From JBFHNV01 sp041593595 (lineage in GTDB: Bacteria > Pseudomonadota > Gammaproteobacteria > HK1): a DNA stretch of 18,756 nucleotides. This document shows positions 6,610-13,898 of the stretch, piece by piece. A program made the position numbers and the translations under genes. The stretch is taken from NCBI GenBank assembly GCA_041593595.1, contig JBFHNV010000116.1, forward strand, positions 1 to 18,756, in the 5' to 3' direction. Below the pieces are notes generated by a model. It worked only from the letters and a program-made list of their open reading frames with translations, was not told the origin of the DNA and did not search any database. Every line of letters starts with the position of its first letter. Position 1 is the first letter of the stretch.

Positions 6610-7320
6610 TTGACACACGGTGTCGTGATTACCCGGGCGGGACTGGCCGACGGGGCGCGCACGGCGCTGCCGCTGGCGGTGGCGGCCATGATCTTCGGCG
6701 TGGCGCTTGGGGTGCTGGCCGCCGGCAAGGGCCTCAGCGCGCTGGAGATGGGGCTGATGAGCGCACTGGTGTTCGCCGGCGCCAGCCAGGTGGTCGCCCT
6801 GGAGCTGTGGGCCTCGCCGCTGCCCGTGGCAGCCATCGTGATTGCCACCCTCGCGGTCAACTCCCGCCACGTGCTCATGGGCGCGACCCTGGGCCCCTGG
6901 CTCAAGCCCATGGCGACCCCGGCGGCGCTCGGCTGCTGCCACCTGGTGGTGGACGAGACCTGGGCCCTGTCCATGGCGCGTATCCGCGCCGGCTCCAGCG
7001 ACGCCGGCTTCCTGGTGGGCGCCGGCCTCACCTTCTGGCCCCTGTGGATCGGCGGCGCTCTGCTGGGCCACGCCTTCGGCGCGTTGGCCCCGGATCCGAC
7101 GCGGCTGGGCCTGGACTTCCTCGGGGTCGCGGTGTTCCTGTGCCTGCTCACCCTGTTTCGGCCCGGCCGCCCGGAGATCCTGCCCTTCGCCATCACCGTG
7201 GGCGTGACCCTGGCCGCGGGCACGGTGCTGCCGGGCAAGTGGAACGTGCTGCTGGGCGCGCTGGCCGGGGCCCTGCCGGCGGCCTTCGGCCGGCCGGTGT
7301 CCGGCAGCGGCGTGCCGTGA
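6610..7320 (+). CDS. azlC: AzlC family branched-chain amino acid exporter, large subunit
   Basis: Large membrane subunit of a two-component exporter of branched-chain amino acids and analogues (AzlCD/YgaZH family), which works with AzlD in the inner membrane. The 236-residue product has about six or seven hydrophobic segments. Family-like tracts are PLAVAAMIFGVALGVLA, FAGASQVVALELW and NSRHVLMGATLGPWL; the last two match the usual AzlC signature positions. The start is taken as TTG at 6610 because AAGGAGG lies 5 bases upstream and nothing else in frame is as well placed; GTG at 6625 is the alternative. Length is normal. The stop overlaps the azlD start by four bases (GTGA), implying translational coupling. 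Amino acid export fits loosely with the amino acid biosynthesis gene upstream, but a 326-base gap with a hairpin suggests separate transcription. Confidence 0.9.
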   Translation: MTHGVVITRAGLADGARTALPLAVAAMIFGVALGVLAAGKGLSALEMGLMSALVFAGASQVVALELWASPLPVAAIVIATLAVNSRHVLMGATLGPWLKPMATPAALGCCHLVVDETWALSMARIRAGSSDAGFLVGAGLTFWPLWIGGALLGHAFGALAPDPTRLGLDFLGVAVFLCLLTLFRPGRPEILPFAITVGVTLAAGTVLPGKWNVLLGALAGALPAAFGRPVSGSGVP

Positions 7321-7622
7321 GCACCACCGCCGCGAGCCTCGTGACCATCGCCGCAATGGCGCTGGTGACCTTCGCCACCCGCGCCGCCGGCGTGCTGTTC
7401 GTGCGCGCCGCGAACCCTGGCGCGCGCCTGACCCGGGTGCTCCAGGCCGCGCCCAAGACGATGTTCGTGGCGCTGGTGACGCCGCCCCTGGCCCACGGCG
7501 GCCCCGCCGAGTGGGCCGGCGCTGTCACCGCCCTCGCGGTGATGGGCGCGAGCCGCAACCTGCTGGTTGCGATTCTGGCGGCCACCGTGGTGGTGGCGGT
7601 GGTGCGATTGCAGGCCGGGTAG
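7317..7622 (+). CDS. azlD: AzlD family branched-chain amino acid exporter, small subunit
   Basis: Small partner of AzlC. The 101-residue product has three or four hydrophobic segments: an N-terminal ASLVTIAAMALVTFATRAAG, a central TMFVALVTPPLA and a C-terminal NLLVAILAATVVVAVVRL. This is the layout of the AzlD family. The sequence TFATRAAG around residue 18 matches the conserved T-x-x-x-R segment of that family. It starts at GTG 7317, inside the azlC stop (GTGA overlap), so expression should be coupled. The stop TAG at 7620-7622 doubles as the first three bases of a -10-like box for gloA. Confidence 0.88.
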   Translation: MSTTAASLVTIAAMALVTFATRAAGVLFVRAANPGARLTRVLQAAPKTMFVALVTPPLAHGGPAEWAGAVTALAVMGASRNLLVAILAATVVVAVVRLQAG

Positions 7623-7625
7623 AAT
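7620..7625 (+). promoter_or_regulatory. Candidate -10 box of gloA overlapping the azlD stop
   Basis: TAGAAT (5 of 6 to TATAAT) with the predicted start about 35 bases before the gloA ATG. No convincing -35 box is present 16-18 bases upstream, so this is a moderate-to-weak call. Confidence 0.35.
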
Positions 7626-7666
7626 CCGGCGTCTGTAATCAAGACCCGCGAACCAGACCGAGCCCC

Positions 7667-8107
7667 ATGCAGTACCTCCACACCATGATCCGCATCAGCG
7701 ACATCGACGAGTCGCTGGACTTCTTCTGCAACAAGCTGGGCCTGGAGCAGGTCCGGCGCGACGACCGCGAGCAGGGGCGCTACACCCTGATCTTCCTCGC
7801 TGCTCCGCAGGACGTGGAGCGCGCGAAGCAGGACAAGGCGCCCATGGTGGAGCTCACCTACAACTGGGATCCGGAGGAGTACACGGGCGGGCGCAACTTC
7901 GGCCACCTGGCCTACCGGGTGGACGACATCTACGCCACCTGCCAGCGGCTGATGGACGGCGGCGTGACCATCAACCGTCCGCCCCGGGACGGGCGCATGG
8001 CCTTCGTGCGCTCGCCGGACGACATCTCCATCGAGCTGCTGCAGAGCGGCGATGCGCTGCCGCGGAAGGAGCCCTGGGCGTCCATGCCCAACACCGGACA
8101 GTGGTAA
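7667..8107 (+). CDS. gloA: Lactoylglutathione lyase (glyoxalase I)
   Basis: Isomerises the hemithioacetal of methylglyoxal and glutathione to S-lactoylglutathione, the first step of methylglyoxal detoxification in the cytoplasm. The 146-residue product starts MQYLHTMIRI and shows the four expected metal ligands: H5, E62 (in MVELTYNW), H80 (in FGHLAY) and E123 (in SIELLQ). The short length and lack of the extra loops of the yeast/human zinc type suggest the Ni/Co-activated bacterial type. The family tract LDFFCNKLGLEQVRR is also present. The start at ATG 7667 is fixed by the first ligand at residue 5; the frame is open further upstream but that part overlaps azlD. The Shine-Dalgarno is weak. 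It follows azlD by 44 bases, with a possible promoter of its own. Confidence 0.95.
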   Translation: MQYLHTMIRISDIDESLDFFCNKLGLEQVRRDDREQGRYTLIFLAAPQDVERAKQDKAPMVELTYNWDPEEYTGGRNFGHLAYRVDDIYATCQRLMDGGVTINRPPRDGRMAFVRSPDDISIELLQSGDALPRKEPWASMPNTGQW

Positions 8108-8131
8108 GAGCCTGTCCGGGCTAGCCGCCGC

Positions 8132-8154
8132 CGGGCACGGCGCCGCGTTGCCCG
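8132..8154. terminator. Possible weak hairpin between gloA and hrpB
   Basis: A 6-bp inverted repeat CGGGCA (8132-8137) / TGCCCG (8149-8154) with an 11-base GC-rich loop lies 24 bases after the gloA stop. There is no U-tract, so a terminator role is only suggested. Confidence 0.25.
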
Positions 8155-8185
8155 TCTCCCGGACCCGATCGGCACCTGCGGCGTC

Positions 8186-10792
8186 GTGAGCCCACTCCCG
8201 GTCGCCGCCGCCCTGGAACCCCTGCGCGCGGCGCTCGCGGAGCCAGGCGCGGCCGTGCTCTGTGCGCCTCCCGGATCAGGCAAGACCACCCGCGTGCCCC
8301 TGGCGCTGCTGGACGCATCCTGGCTGGAGGCACGCTCCATCGTGATGCTGGAGCCCCGCCGGGTGGCGGCGCGGGCGGCGGCCCGCTACATGGCTGCGTG
8401 CCTGGGGGAGGCGGTGGGCGCGCAGGTGGGCTTCCGGGTGCGCTTCGAGTCTGCGGTGTCCTCCCGCACCCGGGTGGAGGTGGTCACCGAGGGCGTGCTG
8501 GCCCGCCGGCTGCAGCGGGATCCCGATCTCTCCGGGGTGGGGCTCGTGATCTTCGACGAGTTCCACGAGCGCAGCCTGGAGGCGGACCTGGCGCTGGCGC
8601 TGACCCTGGACGCCCGCCGGGCGCTGCGCCCGGATCTCCGCGTGCTGGTGATGTCCGCCACCCTGGACGCCGCCCCGGTGGCGCGGCTGCTGGGAAACGC
8701 ACCGGTGGTGGAGACATCCGGACGTCCGCACCCGGTGGCCGTGCACCATGCGGAGCGCGCGCCGGCGGGACCGCCAGCCGCCGCGGCCGCGGCGGCGGTG
8801 CTGCGCGCGCTGGACGAGGCGCCGGGCGACGTGCTGGTGTTCCTGCCGGGCGCACGGGAGATCCGGGCCGTGGAGGAGCAGCTGCGCGGCCGTGCGCCGT
8901 GCCCGGTGCTGTCCCTCTACGGGGAGCTGCCGCCGGAAGCCCAGGACCGGGCCATCCGCGCCGATCCGGACGGCAGGCGTCGCGTGGTGCTGGCCACCAA
9001 CATCGCCGAGACCAGCCTCACCATCGAGGGCGTGCGTGCGGTGGTGGACACGGGCCTCGCGCGACGCCCGCGCTTCGATCCCAACAGCGGGCTGACCCGC
9101 CTGGTGACGGTGCCCGTGTCCCGCGCCAGCGCCGCACAGCGCGCCGGTCGTGCCGGGCGCGAGGGGGCGGGCCTGGCGCTGCGCCTGTGGACCGAGGCGG
9201 AGCATGCCCGGCGCCCGCCCCATGACCCACCGGAGATCCTGCACGCGGACCTGGCGCCCCTGGCGCTGGAGCTGGCCCGCTGGGGTGTCGCCGCGCCAGG
9301 TGACCTGGACTGGCTGGACCCGCCACCGCCCGGCGCATGGCGGCAGGCGGTGGATCTGCTGCGATCCCTGGGCGCGGTGGACGGCGCAGGACGCATCACC
9401 ACGGCGGGCCGGCGCATGTCGGCGCTGCCGGCGCACCCGCGCCTGGCACGCATGCTGGCGGCGGCGGGCGGGGCCCCGGGGATCCACCTGGCCGCCGATC
9501 TGGCCGCCCTGCTGGACGGGCCGGATCCCCTCGCCGGCGAGGGTGCGGGGATCGATCTGCGCCACCGTGTCGAGGCGCTTCGCGCCCTGCGCGAGGCCAC
9601 CCCCGGGACACCCCCCGGAGGCAGCCGCACCCTCGCCCGCGCCCGGCGCGTGTCGGCGCAGCTGCGTCGCGCCGCAGGCGCGCAGACAAGAGACTCCGCC
9701 GCAGGCGCGCAGACAAGGGACTCCGCCGCAGGCGCGCAGACAAGAGACTCCGCCGCAGGCGCGCGAGGAAGCGGCGACGCTGCTGGCGTTCATCGAGCCG
9801 ACACCCCGGTGGACGTGGATGCCGCCGGTGCCCTGCTGCTGGCGGGCTTTCCCGACCGCGTGGCCAGGCGCCGCCCTGGTGGCCGCGGCCGCTTCCTGCT
9901 GGCCTCCGGCCGCGGCCTCACGCTGGAGTCGCACGATCCCCTGGCGGCCAGCGACTGGCTCGTGGTGCCGGACCTGGACGCCGGGGCGGTGGAGGCCCGC
10001 GCCTTCCGGGCGGCGCCCGTGACCCTGGACGCGATCCGGGCGGTGCTCGCGGCCGCCATCACCCGTGAGCGGCGGGTGGCGTGGAGCGCGCGGGAGGAGG
10101 CGGTGGAGGCCGTGGAGGAGGAGCGTCTCGGTGCGCTGGTGCTGGACGCCCGCGCCCTCCCGGATCCGGATCCCGACGCGGTGGCAGCGGCGATGCTGGA
10201 CGGGGTACAGAGCATGGGCCTGGACGCGCTGCCCTTCGATGGCGCGTCGCGCCGGCTCCAGGCGCGGGTGGAGTCCCTGCGCCGCTGGCAGCCGGAGGCC
10301 GGCTGGCCGGCCATGGACGACGCGGTCCTGGGCCAGTCGCTCGCCACGTGGCTGGCGCCGTATCTGGCGGGCATGACACGGCGCCAGCACCTGTCGCGCC
10401 TGGACCTTGAGGCGGCGCTGCGGGCACTGATCCCGCCCGCGCTGGCCGGTCGCCTGGACGAGGGCGCGCCGGTGCGCCTGGAGGTGCCCGGCGGCTCGCG
10501 GGTGACCCTGGACTACCGGCCCGGGGGCGAGCCGCCGGTGCTGGCGGTCAAGCTGCAGGAGATGTTCGGGTGCATCGAGTCGCCTACCGTGTGCTGGGGC
10601 CGGGTGCCGGTGCAGGTGCACCTGCTGTCGCCAGCGGGGCGCCCCCTGCACGTCACCCAGGATCTGGCGAGCTTCTGGCGCAACGCCTATCCGCAGGTGC
10701 GCAAGGAGATGCGCGGCCGCTACCCGAAGCACCCCTGGCCGGAAGACCCGCTGTCGGCAGCGCCGACCCGCCACACCCGCCGCCCCCGCTGA
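8186..10792 (+). CDS. hrpB: ATP-dependent RNA helicase HrpB, DEAH-box family
   Basis: Superfamily 2 DEAH/RHA-type helicase; in vivo substrates of bacterial HrpB are poorly defined. The 868-residue product has Walker A APPGSGKTT (residues 27-35), motif II DEFH (124-127), motif III SAT (157-159), the ATNIAETSLTIEGV block and motif VI QRAGRAGRE (318-326). The HrpB-specific C-terminal region has TVCWGRVPVQVHLLSPAGRP, then LASFWRNAYPQVRKEMRGRYPKH. It starts at GTG 8186; the resulting MSPLPVAAALEPL closely resembles the start of the E. coli protein as I recall it, which supports this start despite no clear Shine-Dalgarno. It is slightly longer than usual, partly because of a 27-bp tandem repeat encoding AAGAQTRDS units from residue 496. 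The ends are intact and the frame continues through the repeat. It appears to be transcribed alone. Confidence 0.95.
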   Translation: MSPLPVAAALEPLRAALAEPGAAVLCAPPGSGKTTRVPLALLDASWLEARSIVMLEPRRVAARAAARYMAACLGEAVGAQVGFRVRFESAVSSRTRVEVVTEGVLARRLQRDPDLSGVGLVIFDEFHERSLEADLALALTLDARRALRPDLRVLVMSATLDAAPVARLLGNAPVVETSGRPHPVAVHHAERAPAGPPAAAAAAAVLRALDEAPGDVLVFLPGAREIRAVEEQLRGRAPCPVLSLYGELPPEAQDRAIRADPDGRRRVVLATNIAETSLTIEGVRAVVDTGLARRPRFDPNSGLTRLVTVPVSRASAAQRAGRAGREGAGLALRLWTEAEHARRPPHDPPEILHADLAPLALELARWGVAAPGDLDWLDPPPPGAWRQAVDLLRSLGAVDGAGRITTAGRRMSALPAHPRLARMLAAAGGAPGIHLAADLAALLDGPDPLAGEGAGIDLRHRVEALRALREATPGTPPGGSRTLARARRVSAQLRRAAGAQTRDSAAGAQTRDSAAGAQTRDSAAGARGSGDAAGVHRADTPVDVDAAGALLLAGFPDRVARRRPGGRGRFLLASGRGLTLESHDPLAASDWLVVPDLDAGAVEARAFRAAPVTLDAIRAVLAAAITRERRVAWSAREEAVEAVEEERLGALVLDARALPDPDPDAVAAAMLDGVQSMGLDALPFDGASRRLQARVESLRRWQPEAGWPAMDDAVLGQSLATWLAPYLAGMTRRQHLSRLDLEAALRALIPPALAGRLDEGAPVRLEVPGGSRVTLDYRPGGEPPVLAVKLQEMFGCIESPTVCWGRVPVQVHLLSPAGRPLHVTQDLASFWRNAYPQVRKEMRGRYPKHPWPEDPLSAAPTRHTRRPR
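9671..9764 (+). repeat. 27-bp in-frame tandem repeat inside hrpB
   Basis: Three full copies of a 27-base unit (9671-9697, 9698-9724, 9725-9751) plus a 13-base partial copy (9752-9764). Copies 1 and 3 are identical. Copy 2 differs only by AGG for AGA, which is synonymous. Each unit encodes AAGAQTRDS and contains the small palindrome CGCCGCAGGCG at its junction with the next. The units use AGA/AGG and ACA, codons that are rare in the surrounding GC-rich genes. The unit length, a multiple of three, lets copy number vary without a frameshift. Confidence 0.95.
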
Positions 10793-10874
10793 CGGCGGGC
10801 CGGTACCGAGGCCCGTGCGGCGGGTGATCCGCAGGCGAATCCGATAACCTCCACGACTGCCACGCAGGACACCG

Positions 10875-13778
10875 ATGGTCGAGCTGGTCCATCACACCGC
10901 CGGACACCTGCCCGAGCTGTACGTCCCGTACGGACTCGCCTTCATCATCTTCGCCGTGGTCCTGCTCGCCTCCCCGGCGGATCACGGCCTGCCGGGGGTG
11001 CTCGCGGACCGGGTGTACCTGGCCGCCTTCGGGCTGCTCCACGGCAGCTTCGCCCTGTGGGAGGCCTGGCGCCTGCTGCACGACCCTCTCCCAGGCTGGG
11101 CGTCGTGGGTCGCCGCGGCGGCGCTGCTCGCGTCCTTCCTGCCCCTCGCGGAGATCGCCCGCCGGCGCCTGGCGGCACGCCGGCCGCGGCTGTTCGCGCC
11201 CTGGAGCCACCTGCTGCCGCTGGCCGTCATCGGGCTCGCCGCCGGCACGGCGCGGGATCCGGCGGTCGGCCTGGCGGACGCGTCGCGGCTGGTGCTGGCG
11301 CTGCCCGGCAGCCTCGGTACCGCGCTCTCGCTGCTCGGCACCGCGCGAGCCCAGCGGCGCCAGGATGAGGACCGTGCCTCCGGCGCGCTCGCCGCGGCGG
11401 CCGCGTGCTTCCTCACCTTCGCCATCCTCGCGGCGATCGCCGTCGACCCGGGGACCTTCCCGTGGCTGTCCACGGCGCAAGACATCGCGAGCGTCCCGAG
11501 CGCTGCGGTTCCCGCCCTGTCCGGGATCGTCGGAGCGGCGCTCGCCGGCTGCTTCGTGGTCGTGCTGCAGCGCCTGCGCCAGGCGGGCCAGGCCGAGCGC
11601 CTGCGGGCGCTGGAGCTGGCCCGCGCCAACGCCATGGAGCTTGAGCGGCTGGTGGAAGCGCGCACCCGCGCGCTCAGCGAGAGCGAGGACCGTCTCAACC
11701 GTGCCCAGCAGGTGGCCCACGTGGGGAGCTGGCACCAGCGGCTGGCGAGCCCGCTGCAGGAGTACTCCGACGAGGTCTACCGTATCTTCGGCCGCGAGCC
11801 GGGCGGCCCCGCATCGGTGGATCGGTTCCGGCCCTACGTGCACCCGGACGATCTGCCCGTCATGGATGCCGCGTGGCGTGCCGCGCTCAAGCAGGGCGAG
11901 TTCGACCTGGAGTTCCGCATCCTGGTGGACGGCGAGGAGAAGTGGATCCGGGCGCGGGCGGAGTTCCAGCGCGACGCCACCGGCCGCGCCGTGGAGGCCA
12001 TCGGCACGGCGCAGGACATCACCGAGCGCAAGGCGGCGGAACAGCAGCTGCAGGTCTCGGTGCAGCAGCTCCGCGACGCGGAACGGCGCCAGCGCGAGCT
12101 GGCAGCCCTGGCACGCCGCGAGCAGGGCCGCATGAGCGCGCTGCTGTCCGCCATGAGCATCGGCATCCTGTTCGAGGACCGAAACGGATGCATCGAGTAC
12201 GTCAACCCGGCATTCATCAAGATGTGGGGCATCGACCCGGACCTGGACCTGGCGGGCGAGCCCACGCGCAGCGTGCTGGAGCACTCGACCCACCGCCTTG
12301 CACGGGCCGACCATGCCACACGCCACGTGCTGCGGGTGCTGGACACGCACGAGCTGAGCGAGCGCTTCGAGGTCGACCTGATGGACGGGCGCATATTCAC
12401 GCAGCTGTCCTACCCGGTGGACGACCCGGACGGCCGCACGCTCGGCCGCATGTGGATCTACGAGGACATCACCCGCGAGCGGCAGACCGCGCAGCAGCTC
12501 ATCTACCTGGCCGAGCGCGACGCCCTGACCGGGCTCTACAACCGTCACCGCTTCCAGGAGCGCCTCGACGAGATGGTGCGCGCGGCGCGGCGCGCTCGCT
12601 CGCGCTTCGCCCTGCTCTACTTCGACGTGGACGACTTCAAGCAGATCAACGACGGCTTCGGCCACCGCGCCGGCGACACGGTGCTGGTGCGCACTGCCGG
12701 CGAGCTGTCCTCGATGCTGCGTGCCGGCGAGCTGTTCGCGCGCCTCGGGGGCGACGAGTTCGCGGTGCTGTGCACGGTCTCCGACGGCGGCGAGGTGGCG
12801 GCGCTGGCCGGCCGACTGGTGGCCACGGTGGCGGCCATCCCGTTCCGTTTCCGGGGCCAGAACATTCGCGTCACCACCAGCGTCGGCGTCGCCATGTTCC
12901 CCGAGCACGGGGACAGCACCGAGGACATGGTGGTGCACGCGGACATGGCCATGTACCAGGCCAAGGCCCAGGGCAAGAACACCTGGTCGCTGTTCGACCC
13001 GGCGCAGAGCGACGAGCCGCGCACAAACGCGCGCACCACCTGGAGCCGGCGCATCGAGCAGGCGCTTGCAAGCGACGGCGTGATCGTGCACTTCCAGGGC
13101 GTGTACCACTGCGCGTCCGGCGGGATCTCCCACCTGGAGGCCCTGGCTCGCATGCGCGACCCGCAGGTCCCGGATCGCCTGGTCTTGCCCGGCCAGTTCG
13201 TGCCCTTCGCCGAGCGCACCGGGCAGGTGGTGGCCCTGGACCGCCAGGTGATGACCACGGTGGTGGGCATGCTGGCTGCGAACCCGGCCATGCCGCCGGT
13301 GGCGGTCAACGTCTCGGGACGGAGCTTCGACGACCCGGCGCTGCCGCACTTCATCCGCACGCTGCTGATGGACCACGGGGTCGCTCCGGAGCGCCTCCTG
13401 GTGGAGCTCACGGAGACCGCCGCGGTGTCGGACATCCAGGACGCCCAGCGCTTCATCGAGGCGCTGCAGGGTCTCGGTTGCCAGGTGTGCCTGGACGACT
13501 TCGGAAGCGGTTTCTCCTCCTTCGCCTACCTCAAGTACGTGCGGGCGGACGTGCTCAAGATCGACAGCCTGTTCATCCGCGACCTGCCCAGCCACCGCGA
13601 CAATCAGGTGTTCGTGCGCGCCATGGTGGACGTGGCCCGGGGCCTTCGCATGCGCACCGTCGCCGAGGGCGTGGAGACCCGCGAGGCCATGGACCTGGTG
13701 CGCGCTCTTGGCGTGGACATGGCGCAGGGCTACCACCTGGATCGGCCACAGGCGGACCATCCGGCGCTGCGGTCTTGA
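10875..13778 (+). CDS. Membrane PAS-PAS-GGDEF-EAL cyclic-di-GMP protein
   Basis: Bifunctional-type cyclic-di-GMP enzyme of 967 residues. Residues 1-235 form an N-terminal membrane region with about six or seven hydrophobic segments that I cannot assign to a named sensor family. A helical linker follows (about 240-275), then PAS domains at about 272-392 (with HPDD and the ending DITERK) and 414-541 (ending YEDITRER). The GGDEF domain has DALTGLYNRHRF and an intact GGDEF at 625-629. The inhibitory I-site position reads RAGE (616-619) instead of RxxD. The EAL domain has E755-A-L, VAVNVS, ELTE, D874-D875-FGSG, LKID (K895 in it) and VAEGVET. Catalytic residues of both halves appear present, so synthesis, breakdown or both are possible. 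ATG 10875 follows a weak AGGA. A GATAAC at 10843-10848 is a possible -10 box. Confidence 0.92.
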   Translation: MVELVHHTAGHLPELYVPYGLAFIIFAVVLLASPADHGLPGVLADRVYLAAFGLLHGSFALWEAWRLLHDPLPGWASWVAAAALLASFLPLAEIARRRLAARRPRLFAPWSHLLPLAVIGLAAGTARDPAVGLADASRLVLALPGSLGTALSLLGTARAQRRQDEDRASGALAAAAACFLTFAILAAIAVDPGTFPWLSTAQDIASVPSAAVPALSGIVGAALAGCFVVVLQRLRQAGQAERLRALELARANAMELERLVEARTRALSESEDRLNRAQQVAHVGSWHQRLASPLQEYSDEVYRIFGREPGGPASVDRFRPYVHPDDLPVMDAAWRAALKQGEFDLEFRILVDGEEKWIRARAEFQRDATGRAVEAIGTAQDITERKAAEQQLQVSVQQLRDAERRQRELAALARREQGRMSALLSAMSIGILFEDRNGCIEYVNPAFIKMWGIDPDLDLAGEPTRSVLEHSTHRLARADHATRHVLRVLDTHELSERFEVDLMDGRIFTQLSYPVDDPDGRTLGRMWIYEDITRERQTAQQLIYLAERDALTGLYNRHRFQERLDEMVRAARRARSRFALLYFDVDDFKQINDGFGHRAGDTVLVRTAGELSSMLRAGELFARLGGDEFAVLCTVSDGGEVAALAGRLVATVAAIPFRFRGQNIRVTTSVGVAMFPEHGDSTEDMVVHADMAMYQAKAQGKNTWSLFDPAQSDEPRTNARTTWSRRIEQALASDGVIVHFQGVYHCASGGISHLEALARMRDPQVPDRLVLPGQFVPFAERTGQVVALDRQVMTTVVGMLAANPAMPPVAVNVSGRSFDDPALPHFIRTLLMDHGVAPERLLVELTETAAVSDIQDAQRFIEALQGLGCQVCLDDFGSGFSSFAYLKYVRADVLKIDSLFIRDLPSHRDNQVFVRAMVDVARGLRMRTVAEGVETREAMDLVRALGVDMAQGYHLDRPQADHPALRS

Positions 13779-13898
13779 CGCGCCTCGCGAGCGGGATCGG
13801 CGGTCCGTGCACCGCCGCGTGGTGCGCTTTAGAGTAATAGGACAACAGCACGCGACACCGCCCATGAAGCGGCGCCGTCTCGCGCGAGGACACGATCC

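Noticed and set aside
9671..9764. Short direct repeats that could suggest a CRISPR array
   Set aside because: The copies abut with no spacers, stay in frame and encode peptide repeats inside hrpB; this is a coding minisatellite.
13779..13898. Regulatory RNA or riboswitch ahead of the oxidoreductase gene
   Set aside because: The 120-base gap shows only a weak AT-rich island (TTTAGAGTAATAG) and no conserved fold that I recognise.
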